A stretch of DNA of 64,000 nucleotides from Pyropia yezoensis. Lineage: Eukaryota > Rhodophyta > Bangiophyceae > Bangiales > Bangiaceae. The first letter of the stretch is position 1. Each line of letters starts with the position of its first letter. The stretch covers positions 2,300,590 through 2,364,589 of the forward strand of contig CM020619.1 in assembly GCA_009829735.1 (NCBI GenBank), read 5' to 3'. The notes under the pieces are model-generated. The model was given only the letters and a program-made list of their open reading frames with translations, was not told where the DNA came from and did no database searches. A program made the translations under genes and the position numbers. Below are positions 45,001 through 54,454 of the stretch, piece by piece.

Positions 45001-45715
45001 GAGGGGGGGGGGGGCAGGGCTGGAGAAGGCGATCGCGCTCGGGGTGAAGACGATCGACCTCGGCACCGGTGTGGACGTGCTCGAGTCTGTGCACGGTGGC
45101 ACCTGGTACAGCCCGAGGACGTGCCGGACAAGGGATGGAGCAATGTAGCATCCCTGGCCCCGACTTGGCGTCGACCCGGGATGGCGACACGAGGGCACCA
45201 GGTGCCAGAACACGCCCGCCGTGTGGGGATGGTTGGCGGCCGTGGCCCGTGCCCGGCACTGGGATGCGGAGGACTACGCTACCCACACGTGAGAGAGGGA
45301 TTTTTTGAAGGGTTTTTGCATATTTGTGAGGGACTTGATTTGAGAGAATTTGAGTGTAAGATTAGTGAGTGGGAATAGAATTAGTAGTGATAGTGGCCCT
45401 CGACCTGACGAGGTTAGACTCGGGTCGGGGCCACTCGGGGTTATGGGGGGGCTACCTGGCCAACGTGCCGAGGCTCCCCCAGATGCACGTTAAGAGGGAC
45501 AGCGAGGCGCCCTTGGCCCGCGCCCTCAGGAAAAAGACAAGTGCGCGTTTGCTTTCCTCTTCCCCGTGTGCACTACCGTGCGTATCTGTTGGCTTTGCGA
45601 GCAGGCTCGTGAGGCAGCAGGGATACCACTCTCGTAGTTCCCGTTGCTTTGCTACCTGTCCCTTTCCCCCGAGGGATATTGACACGTGTCTGAGAGGAAA
45701 GAGCTTTATACCACA
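45001..45715 (+). repeat. Ty3/gypsy LTR 2, shared by both units
   Basis: Near identical to LTR 1 and LTR 3 from GACCTCGGCACCG (about 45056) onward; the first 50 bp are more diverged and begin in a G run. Ends ...CTTTATACCACA at 45715. It is the 3' LTR of unit 1 and the 5' LTR of unit 2. Confidence 0.88.
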
Positions 45716-47295
45716 GTATGCCTCGATGCGGCGACACTACTACTGGGAAGCGATGGCAAGTGACGTCCACAAGCATCTAGAGGCATGTGTCTCCTGTGCA
45801 AGGAGCCGGTTGACCCAGAGGAAGAAGACTTCTAAGCTACGCCTGTTTTCTGCGGCGGAGCCCTTTGCAAGCTTGAGTATGCACGTCCTGGGGCCCCTAC
45901 CTCAGACATCCAGTGGCAACCTATACCTGCTCATTATCTGTGAACGGTTCTCCAAGTTTACCCGAGCAATCCCGCTAAGAACCATCACGGCCCAGAACGT
46001 TACACGTTACGTCGGCCTTCTGCGAGTACTGGATAGCTGCCTATGGCCCTTCAAACTCTATCTTAACGAACAACGGTCCCCAGCTTGCATCCCTGTTCGT
46101 CCAAGGAGTCTGTGACCAGATGGGTATGAAAACCATGCTAACTACGACGTACCACCCGCAAACGAATGGTCAAGTGGAACGAATCAACCGGACCCTAGTG
46201 GACATGCTTCGGCACTCCGTTGAGGAGTGTAGCATAACGCAAAATCACTATTCGGCTGACCTAAAAGGTAGGTAACTGTAATGAGATGGGGACAAAACCC
46301 CTAATCTGGCCGGGGACGTCAGGGGTTTCGCCCGGTTGCCTATTGGTTTGAGCGCGCCATTCCGCTCACTTCTCAGGGGCCCGCGTTCGATTCAGACTCT
46401 CCGATATCTACTTTTTCGCTCTTCCACGAGGAGCATCAAGAAGACTGGGACGAGTTCCTGGCCGCGCTCACTCAAGCCTTCAACTCTAGTGTTCACCGGA
46501 CAACAGGGGTAGCTCCACTAAATTTTGTTACCCCAAGTCGGCTGACCAACTTCTCCCTGGAAAGAATACCAGACGGTCTCCAGCCTTTTCTGAAGCCGGG
46601 CCCCAAGGCAAAGGACGAGTTTCTGGAACAACTGAAGCTTCTTCTCCCACGCGTGAAGGAGGCAATTGCGAAGACCTAAGAGCGCTACAAGCGGAACTAT
46701 GACAAGGGTGTCCGGGAAAAGAACAAGGAACTGGGTGATGATGACTGAGTTTTCGTGGATAACCACAGCGAGACCCGGGAGAAGCTGGACTCCAATGATG
46801 GATGGGCCCTATGAGATCCTGAGTGCGGACGGCTGAGCATTCCTTCTAGACGTGGATGGCTCCCCGTGCCGGGTGAGCATCACTCGAGCCCCACCGCCAA
46901 GCAAGCGGGACCTGACCCGGCGTAAGCGCGCCGCAGTACCCTGGTTATCCCGACAAGAAGGTCGAGAGTACGTCTACGTCAAGTTTGTAGACCATGCCTG
47001 GATGGAGGGACGCCTGGACCTGCGGGTGCGCTGGTTCGGCTTCAACCCATGTGATGATTCCTGGGAGCCTTTCAACCGGTTGCCCATTGCTGATGTCTAC
47101 GCCTTCACACGACGGAACGGGATTGAAGGCACTCCGGTGGCCAGAGCTGGCAAGATCCTAGAGTCAGACTCGGAGGGTGACGAGAAGGAAGGAGCTGACC
47201 AGGGTTTGCTGGACGAGGCGAGCTCGGCCGCGACGGACGCGAAACAAGAAGACAATGAAGAGGGAACGAGTGTATCAAGGAAACAAGCACTCTAA
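45716..47295 (+). pseudogene. pol: Ty3/gypsy integrase-chromodomain remnant (unit 2)
   Basis: Starts directly after LTR 2 with TATGCCTCGATGCGGC, the integrase zinc finger; gag, PR, RT and RNase H are absent. It encodes YASMRRHYYWEAMASDVHKH and the same His- and Asn-substituted catalytic positions as unit 1. A 7-bp duplication near 46006 shifts the frame. A 200-bp insertion follows at 46228-46427, then in-frame stops near 46678 and 46746. The chromodomain part is open again at 46852-47295 (YVYVKFVDHAWMEGRLDLRV, WEPFNRLPIADVYAF). Confidence 0.9.
46228..46427. mobile_element. 200-bp insertion with 6-bp target duplication (SINE-like candidate)
   Basis: Absent from unit 1, where GAGGAG occurs once; here GAGGAG flanks the insert at 46222-46227 and 46428-46433. 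It contains TTGCCTATTGGTTTGAGCGC (46336-46355) and GCGTTCGATTC (46383-46393), which resemble a pol III A box and B box 47 bp apart. The T-arm pairing is poor, so tRNA origin is only suggested. No TIRs. Confidence 0.55.
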
Positions 47296-47401
47296 GCATG
47301 GAACTACTAGAAAACAAGCAAGCACCCGGTTAAGCAACCGTTCTCTCCGCATCTTCCTTCCTCCCTTCTCCCTTGACTCCAACGTTCCTCGCCCTCAAGT
47401 A

Positions 47402-49619
47402 TCACTCCCGGCGCGCGCGCTGTGCCGCAGGAGCGTCCTCCAGCGCCTCATCAGCAGCACGACGGGACCAAGAGGATGACGGGATGACGACGTAAGGCGG
47501 TCGAGACGCCTCGACGTACTCCGCCGACAGAACAGCACTAGTGGCCGCCGGACGCTCCCGCTCCACCAAGTACAGCCGCCGACGCACCTGGAAACTCGTG
47601 AAGGTCCCTGACCAGCGCTGGGCCAAGCCATGCCGGGTCAAGGTCGCAAGGAGCTCACCAACCACCGGACTGTCCGACATCTGGCCGCTGTCCGCACAAG
47701 CAAACACCTGGTCGACCACGTCGTTCAAAATGCTGGCATACGTGCCTAGCACCAAGGAACACCCAACGCCCTCAACCTGTACCGGAAGTCGGCCCAGCTG
47801 ATCCTCGATCATGCCCACGTCGTACCGGTCCCACGCCAGGCGACCTTGAGTCAGGTACCAGTCGGGCACCCGGAAGCGGGAAAGGCGTAGCGTAGGAACC
47901 GGAATCTCCAGCCGACCTGAGAACGCCACACCCGGACGGCTAGCACCGACGCCGCAAAGAGGAGTACCCAACTCAAGGGTGGGCACCGAGCCGCTACCAG
48001 CCGTGGAAGTCGCACGAGGAAGAGCGCCTGGGGTAGTAGGCGACCGGATGGTACCGCCGGGAGCAACGCCGAAAGCCGCAGCAGGCAAATGCGGTGCCGG
48101 AAGAGCCTGAAGCACAAGTGCAGGAAGGGCCTGGCGTGCATGCGCCGGCGGCGGCGAAGGCGAAGCTACCGGTGCACCAGGAGCAATCGAAGGAACTTGA
48201 ACGCCTGCAGACGCCCGACCAACAGCCTTAGCCCACCCTGACTCTTGTACCGGTGGAACAGGTGGCAGCGGGTCCAAGGCGGCCGGCGCTGGAAGACCTC
48301 CCAGCTGCGGCCACGCCGGCAGCGGCGTTGCCAGGTGGTTCTTGGCTGGAGAAGTCTGGTAGACCACCTGCACCCAACCTGAGCCGTCCCGACGCGGACT
48401 GTTCTGGTCCGCGATCGAGCTCAAGAAGGTCCGGTCGTGCACCGGGAGTTGACGCCGGAAGTTCATCATCGCCTGGAAAAGTGTCATGTACTGTACACCT
48501 TGGCTGCACAAGAAGTCGACGGTCAGCTTCTCGACAATCCAGACCATCATCAAGTCCGAGAGAAGCCAAAGCCGGTTGGACACCATGACCTCGTGAAGCC
48601 AGTTTTTGGCCGCCAAGGCCCTCATCTCGGAGGTGTACATCATGTACGGGATCGAGTGAAAGAAGCCCTTGATCGACGCCTGGGTCAGGGCGTCCAGGAA
48701 GCACCACGTGAAGGGGATGCTCGATGGTGCAAACCCGACCAGGATCTCGGCTTCATGCTGCTGCGGGATGACCTTGGGGTAGTACGCCGCCCGGTTGGCC
48801 TTGTCCAGCCTCCAAAACTCTTGGTGGTTGCAGCTCACGATGTTGTCCCGCTGGCGCCCGCGCCGCTCGCCTTGCTTCCGCGCCGGCAACAACATGAAGT
48901 ATTTCCGGGTCAAGAAGGGTGGCTCCAGAGCGACCATCTCCGGATGGGGATCACACGTCAAGTTCCCCGGTCCCTTGAGCGCCTTTTCTCAAGCCTTGAG
49001 CGCCCGCTGGACATAGCCCATCTCCTCCGGCCACCAAAGCACGGACACAGAAACTCGGCGCTCGGTAAAGGGCAGATCCAGCATCAGCGCAAAGGGGAGG
49101 TCCTCAAGGCGGGCAACCAAAGACGAACCAAAAAAGCTCTGGGAGCGGTCATGGGCCAGGCGCATTTGGTCCGCCGCGTGCAGACGCGTCTTGTCCATCT
49201 CCGTCAAGACCTCGCGCTGGAGTTCCTTGCGCCAGATGGCCAGGCAGTCCTGCTGGCACCGGACCGCGCTGACGTTCCCGACCACCGTGGTGTAGCGCCG
49301 GGCCGCCAGGGGATCGTGACCGAGAAGCATCTCCAGGAGACCCACCGGGGGGGTCTCGACCGGGCGCGACGCCGGAGCCGGGGGCACTTGATGGCACTTG
49401 ATCCGCCTCCTCCGCCGTAACGACCGGCGTCCGCGCCGACACCCGAGGAACCGGAGGCAGGAGAGGGGCACTACCACCCGAGTTCCCCCCCGCGGAACCC
49501 GCCACCGGAGCCACGGGCCCAACCTGAATCTCGGAGCTGGACGTACCGTCGAGAACTAAGGGGAACGGGAAGGCCCAGGTGAAGGAAGGAGGAGTCGGGG
49601 GCAGAGGGAAGGTGATCAC
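47402..49619 (-). pseudogene. Antisense ORF between pol and 3' LTR, unit 2 (better preserved)
   Basis: Counterpart of the unit 1 antisense ORF. The 519-codon 3' part (48961-47402) is fully open: CDPHPEMVALEPPFLTRKYF, CNHQEFWRLDKANRAAYYPK, MMYTSEMRALAAKNWLHEVM, WIVEKLTVDFLCSQGVQYM, RQLPVHDRTFLSSIADQN, VPDWYLTQGRLAWDRYDVGM, and a basic end (PAAQRARRE). Upstream, a TGA at 48989 replaces the Trp of unit 1, and a 10-bp tandem duplication near 49382-49401 shifts the frame. The earliest in-frame ATG (49619) lies inside LTR 3, so an antisense transcript starting in the LTR is implied. Intact length would be about 700 residues. No homologous domain recognised. Confidence 0.75.
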
Positions 49620-50299
49620 GGCTCAGGATAAAGCCGCTCGACCTCGGCACCGATGTGGACGTGCTCGAGTCTGTGCACGGTGGCACCTGGTACGGCCCGA
49701 GGACGTGCCGGGCAAGGGAGGGAGCAATGTAGCATCCCTGGCCCCGACTTGGCGTCGACCCGGGATGGCGACACGAGGGCACCAGGTGCCAGAACACGCC
49801 CGCCGTGTGGGGATGGTTGGCGGCCGTGGCCCGTGCCCGGCACTAGGATGCGGAGGACTACGCTACCCACACGTGAGAGAGGGATTTTTTGAAGGGTTTT
49901 TGCATATTTGTGAGGGACTTGATTTGAGAGAATTTGAGTGTAAGATTAGTGAGTGGGAATAGAATTAGTAGTGATAGTGGCCCTCGACCTGACGAGGTTA
50001 GACTCGGGTCGGGGCCACTCGGGGTTATGGGGGGGCTACCTGGCCAACGTGCTGAGGCTCCCCCAGATGCACGTTAAGAGGGACAGCGAGGCGCCCTTGG
50101 CCCGCGCCCTCAGGAAAAAGACAAGTGCGCGTTTGCTTTCCTCTTCCCCGTGTGCACTACCGTGCGTATCTGTTGGCTCTGCCAGCAGGCACGTGAGGCA
50201 ACAGGCATACCACTCTCGTAGTTCCCGTTTCTGTGTTACCTGTCCCTTTCCCCCGAGGGATATTGACACGTGTCTGAGAGGATCGAGTTTTATACCACA
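49593..50299 (+). repeat. Ty3/gypsy 3' LTR (LTR 3)
   Basis: About 707 bp, matching LTR 1 almost throughout including the first 60 bp. It ends ...TTTATACCACA at 50299. The right flank, ATCCCCGCTGG, is host DNA. Confidence 0.9.
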
Positions 50300-51234
50300 A
50301 TCCCCGCTGGAACCCCCCCAAGAATGGGGGGAGCATACAGCAATATCTGGCAGAGGGATTATGCCCGCCCGATTGGAGATTGGCCTTCTGGCCTGTGAAG
50401 CGAAGGTATCTAGGGCGGGCTACTTCCGCCGCAAACTGGCCGATTCTTAGTGAGATCCCTCCACTGAGCGTATTTTGCGTGGAGAGATGTGCTGGAGGGT
50501 TCTGAGTGTTTTGATTGAGTGTTTAGTGTAGGGAGTGTTGGCCCGCACCCCGGGGGCCCACAGCGGGCCCTGGACCGGCGGGCCAAAGAGGGATATCGGC
50601 GCGTGGAGCTGTGCTCATTGCTTCCCCCTCAGAAAAAATCAACCTTGCGTTACCCTCGTGTTCCCCGTCCCGGACGCTTCCACCTTCGCGTGGAGCTTCA
50701 CGTTCCGGCTGTTCTGACTCCAGGGTTTATACCCCGGGTTCCCCACCATCTCCTTCAGGAGGATTAGGTATCCCGTTGGTGTGGGCTTACGTCCAGATAA
50801 CCACCACAGAGCCCAAGACCCACGGGTGTGCGCAGCGCAGCTGCGACGCAACCCCCTCTGATGAGCCCTGTGGCGTGGGGACATAATTGGTGACAATCCT
50901 TTTGTCACCAATTTTCTCTAAGCCACTGAGAGGTGTCCACGTAGGCATGAAAAGATTGTGTAATGAAAACCCAGGATGCACACATTTACTAGGTGTCAGG
51001 CGGGAGCTGAGGGCACCAGCAAGGTGTCTCGACACACTCGTTCGTGGCCAGCCACACCCTGAGTTCCAGGGAGGGGCTTGAGCCACGATGTTCCGATGTA
51101 CGGACAAGTCCTGCGCTAGTTTGGATTTCTATTCGCTGGTCCCCTGACGCTTAGGCGCCTACTCCCAGGGGACCAGGGGGGGGGCCGATTCCGAGCCATC
51201 CAGGGGGGGGGCTGGTCCCATAAGGCCGAATAGA
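50300..51234. other. Right flank of the retroelement array; nothing certain
   Basis: Balanced composition. The general look (promoter-like start, pyrimidine-rich middle, TTTATACCCC near 50729) recalls a diverged solo LTR, but I cannot define ends. A perfect 12-bp hairpin sits at 50885-50913. G runs at 51177-51185 and 51212-51220. No gene. Confidence 0.35.
50885..50913. repeat. Hairpin, 12-bp perfect stem, 5-nt loop
   Basis: AATTGGTGACAA, TCCTT, then its exact reverse complement. Function unknown; it could be a terminator-like or element-terminal hairpin. Confidence 0.6.
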
Positions 51235-52102
51235 TTCTGCGTACGCGATCATATCGGGCTCGTTTACATCCACCCTGGATATAAACGAGCTGAACAACGC
51301 ACGAGAGAGCTCCTCAGCATTGTACTGCAATATTCCAATAGTGTATTTCTTCGATCCCGATGTGGAGCATTGCATAAATCTACAGCACTTATCGATTTTC
51401 TGTGCGCGCGAACCCGCACCACCTGTCACCATCAATGTGCCACGGACGGGAAATCGGCGACGCCACGGTAGCCTGGTACCGCTCTTTCAACGCTTCACCC
51501 TCTCGGGACTGCCTTCTGGGAACGGGCCGCTACAATCAAATCGTGCGATATGTTGATGCTGTTAAACTGTTTGCGCTTCACGCTCGTGGATATTGCTATG
51601 ACTTCCCCCTCCCCCTCGTCCCCCTCTCCCGCCTCCCCCCCCCGAACCCCCCCCCCCCCCCCCCCGGCGTCGTGTCCGTGCGTCGTAGATACCGCCACCG
51701 TCTGCGTCACGTCACCTGCGTGCCCCTCCGTACCCTGCCGGTCTCCTTGTACTCCCCATCTGCGGCCATGAGCATCGGTTGGGCACCATTCTCGCCAGCC
51801 CCCCCCGCATCCCCATCCCGCTCCCCCGCCTCCCCCCCGCATCTCTCTTCCTTCACGACGATCCTCCCAGTCGCAGGTCCGCCTCCTCTCTCCGCCCGTC
51901 CCCTTCACATCTTTCCTGTCCAAGTCAGAACATGTCTTTTCGTACTTTGTAGGCTCGATGTCGCGATTCCTCTCGCAACCTGCCACAGTACTGCACTTGG
52001 TGGTACATCACGTCGGAACAGTACTGTTCCGACTCCGAATGATGACGTAAAGAAGTGGGCTACCTCCTCGGGAAACCCCTGGATATGATCGCGTACGCAC
52101 TG
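51235..52102. mobile_element. Non-autonomous Tc1/mariner-like TIR element, copy 2
   Basis: The right end is intact (ATCGCGTACGCACTG then TA). The left end, TGCGTACGCGATCATATC, has lost the outermost CAG. The first 240 bp and last 450 bp match copy 1 (8922-9953), including the subterminal stem-loop and the 22-bp palindrome at 52012-52033. The middle differs completely from copy 1. No transposase. Confidence 0.8.
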
Positions 52103-52804
52103 TATAGAGATAGAATTGGCGGCCGCCATTTCCATCGCCATATCGCGCAAGAATGGCGATGCAGATGGCGAATGGGGGTCAGAAATGGCAGTTTGCTTGT
52201 CCGATAGACATGCCCGACGCCAAATATTTGGCGATTTGCGCACCGATAGAGGTGCTCTTGCTTCACCTCAGATGATCCCGACGTCTAGCTTCAATGAAGC
52301 CGACGGCTTCATTGACGAGGACGTCGTTGAAGCCGGGTCGACGTCAAAACACAGTGAGCCCCGCAAGTCACGTACCTATCTACCTGAAATCGTCGCTAGT
52401 CAATTAGTTAACGATGGTGTGCATGGCATTCAGCTCATTTTACGTTCGCGCTTCTCGGATAGTTCAAATCGGTTCGGAATCAAGCTTTCCTCAGGTGCAC
52501 TGTGGTTGTCAACGCCTACCCCCTCTCGCCCGCCACGCCCCGCGTCTCGCTACCGAACGCGCTCTTCGCCATGTTTGCTACGTCCGCGCCGCTCGTCGGC
52601 TGGGCTGTGCGCTCACCGCCCGCCTGTGCAGCAGCCTGCCTCTGAGGCGACGACGCCCCCCCCTTTTCTCCACCACCCACGTACTCTCTATCCCCCCATT
52701 CCCCCCCTATCCCCCCATTCCCCCCCGCCGCCATCCCGCCCCCCCCCCGCCCCCTTCGTCAACCGCCGTGATCGACAATCCCCGGCACGTCCCCCCCGGG
52801 CGTC
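52103..52804. other. Upstream region of the VAP gene
   Basis: Balanced GC to about 52490, then C-rich. Contains the 25-bp inverted repeat at 52291-52315. No TATA box close to the ATG was recognised and no gene is seen. Confidence 0.4.
52291..52315. repeat. Perfect inverted repeat upstream of the VAP gene
   Basis: TCAATGAAGCCG, a single A, and its exact reverse complement; GACGTC copies lie on both sides (52280 and 52321 areas). It looks like a dimer-binding site or small hairpin about 490 bp upstream of the VAP ATG. Inference only. Confidence 0.6.
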
Positions 52805-53821
52805 ATGGCTACCAACGGCGGCGCCCCCCCCCTCCTGGCGATCACCCCCGGGGGCATCCACTTTGGGGAGGTCGCGCTCGGCGCGACGGCGCCGCTGCGG
52901 CTGGCGGCCGCGGCCGGCGACGCGGCCGCCGGTGGGGTGGCGTTTAAAATCAAGACCACCCGGCCGACCCGCTACTGCGTGCGGCCCAACACGGGGGTGG
53001 TGGGCGGCGGGCTGGCGGTCGCAGTGGACGTGGAGGTGTGTGTATCGGAACTGCCAGACGTAGGGGGAGGTGGCGGGGGAAGCGCCGGCGGCCTCGGGCG
53101 TGACAAGTTCCTAGTGCAGGCCGCGCGAGTGCCCGACGGGTGGGCGGGGGAGGAGCTGGGGGGGACGTTTTGGGGCGCCGCGGCGGCCACGTCGTACAAG
53201 CTCCGCGTGTCGAGTGGCGCCGGTGGGGGAGAGCCGTCGCGGTCTGGCGACAGCTACCGCTCTGCCGCCGACGCCGCCGACCCGCCGCCCTCCACTACTG
53301 TGGACGCTGCCGCTGCCTCTGCGGCGGCGGCGGCGGCCGCCACATCGGCCGCCGCCGCTGCCATTGCCGCTGCCGCGGCGACCGCCTCAGCAGCGTCTGC
53401 CGCCGAGGACCTTCGCCGCCGGCAGGCCGTCGCAGACGCGCAAGAGGCGCAGCTCACCGCCGCCCTCACCACGGTTCGCGCTGACGTTGTGGGCGCCCGC
53501 GGGGAGCTGGCCCGCCTCGTCGCGTCGACCGAGGTGGCCGCCGCCGCCGCGGCCGCGCGCGTGGCTGCCCCGCGCGGGGAGGGCGGGGGGGGCGCGGGGG
53601 GTGGCGCTGCCTCCGCCGCCGCCCCTGCGGCGGCGGCAGCGGCAGCGCCGGACGCAACGGCAGAGACGGCCGCGGCCGCCGTTGCTGCTGCCGCCGCCCC
53701 CCCCTTTTCCAGCGAGAGTGCGACGGTGGACCCGGCCGCCCCGCAGGCGGGGGGGGTGAGCTTTGGCGTCCTTGCGGCGCTGTGTGGCGTGGCGGCGGTG
53801 GCGGCCAAGGTGGCGCTTTGA
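52805..53821 (+). CDS. VAP-like MSP-domain ER membrane protein
   Basis: A 338-residue member of the VAMP-associated protein family: tail-anchored ER proteins that tether lipid-transfer proteins at membrane contact sites. Seen: an N-terminal major-sperm-protein domain at about 8-120, with ITPGGIHFGEVALGATAPLR, FKIKTTRPTRYCVRPNTGVV (the FFAT-binding face) and DKFLVQAARVPD; an Ala-rich linker; a helical, possibly coiled-coil segment at about 198-250 (EDLRRRQAVADAQEAQLTAA); and a C-terminal hydrophobic anchor, VSFGVLAALCGVAAVAAKVA. A Gly insert interrupts the MSP domain at about 85-95. Start at ATG 52805; the family N terminus follows at once. Convergent with GTP cyclohydrolase I. Confidence 0.88.
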   Translation: MATNGGAPPLLAITPGGIHFGEVALGATAPLRLAAAAGDAAAGGVAFKIKTTRPTRYCVRPNTGVVGGGLAVAVDVEVCVSELPDVGGGGGGSAGGLGRDKFLVQAARVPDGWAGEELGGTFWGAAAATSYKLRVSSGAGGGEPSRSGDSYRSAADAADPPPSTTVDAAAASAAAAAAATSAAAAAIAAAAATASAASAAEDLRRRQAVADAQEAQLTAALTTVRADVVGARGELARLVASTEVAAAAAAARVAAPRGEGGGGAGGGAASAAAPAAAAAAAPDATAETAAAAVAAAAAPPFSSESATVDPAAPQAGGVSFGVLAALCGVAAVAAKVAL

Positions 53822-54454
53822 CGCGCGCCGCGCGGGCGCGCCAGAAGGCGGGAAGAGTTGGGGGGGGAGGGGGGGGGGCGGGCGCGGAGAGTGGACGGGC
53901 GCCCTCTCGGGCGCGCAGAGTGCCCTAACCGCCACGGGTCCGGGCGGCGCTGGTGGCGGCGGCAGCATTGGTGGCAACGACGGACCGGGCAGCACCGCCC
54001 AGGTGCTCCCGCATGCGTGTCGGCGTCGCCGACCAAGGTGTGGCGTGGCCGGCGTCGCACCACCGGCGGCTGCGCGCAGCTGTTGGGACTCCCAGACGCG
54101 CGCGTCCAAAGCGCGCCGAACGGAGGTGGGGGGGATGGCCTGCCATACCCGCGGGCGGCGCGCGGGCAGGGGGGGGGAGCGCGACGGCGGTAAACTACCC
54201 GATAAGACTTACACCTTTCTCGAGAGCCCGGCCCCACGCGTGAGCCGACACGAAGCCTACCGACCGCCCTCCCGCCCCTCCTCCCGCTGTCCCCCTCCCG
54301 ACGCTGCCAACCGCCTGGGCCGCTGTGCGTGGGGGGCGCTCCCTCCCCGCTAGCCCCCCCATCTCCGCCCTCCCCTCCCCCCACTCCACCTGCCTCTCCT
54401 CTCCATCCCTCCACCCTTCCACACCCTCACACCACCCACCCCCCTTCCCCCCGG
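53822..54454. other. Convergent spacer between VAP and GTP cyclohydrolase I genes
   Basis: GC-rich, with a pyrimidine-only stretch from about 54348 to 54450. No gene or clear polyadenylation signal recognised on either strand. Confidence 0.45.

Larger units (their letters stand above)
34996..50299 (+). mobile_element. Tandem Ty3/gypsy chromovirus array with three LTRs
   Basis: Order: LTR, gag, PR-RT-RH-INT-chromodomain, antisense ORF, LTR, 3' part of INT with chromodomain, antisense ORF, LTR. The two units share the middle LTR, as produced by LTR-LTR recombination or insertion into a sister element. The high similarity of the LTRs indicates recent activity, yet both units are inactive. I found no matching target-site duplication between the left flank (rRNA) and the right flank (ATCCCCGC), consistent with rearrangement. 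Confidence 0.88.

Noticed and set aside
46330..46400. Functional tRNA inside the 200-bp insertion
   Set aside because: A- and B-box-like words are present but no cloverleaf can be drawn with convincing acceptor and T stems; kept only as a SINE-like hint.
50300..51110. A solo LTR of a second gypsy family
   Set aside because: No definable TG/CA ends or duplication; similarity to LTR 1 is only in general composition.
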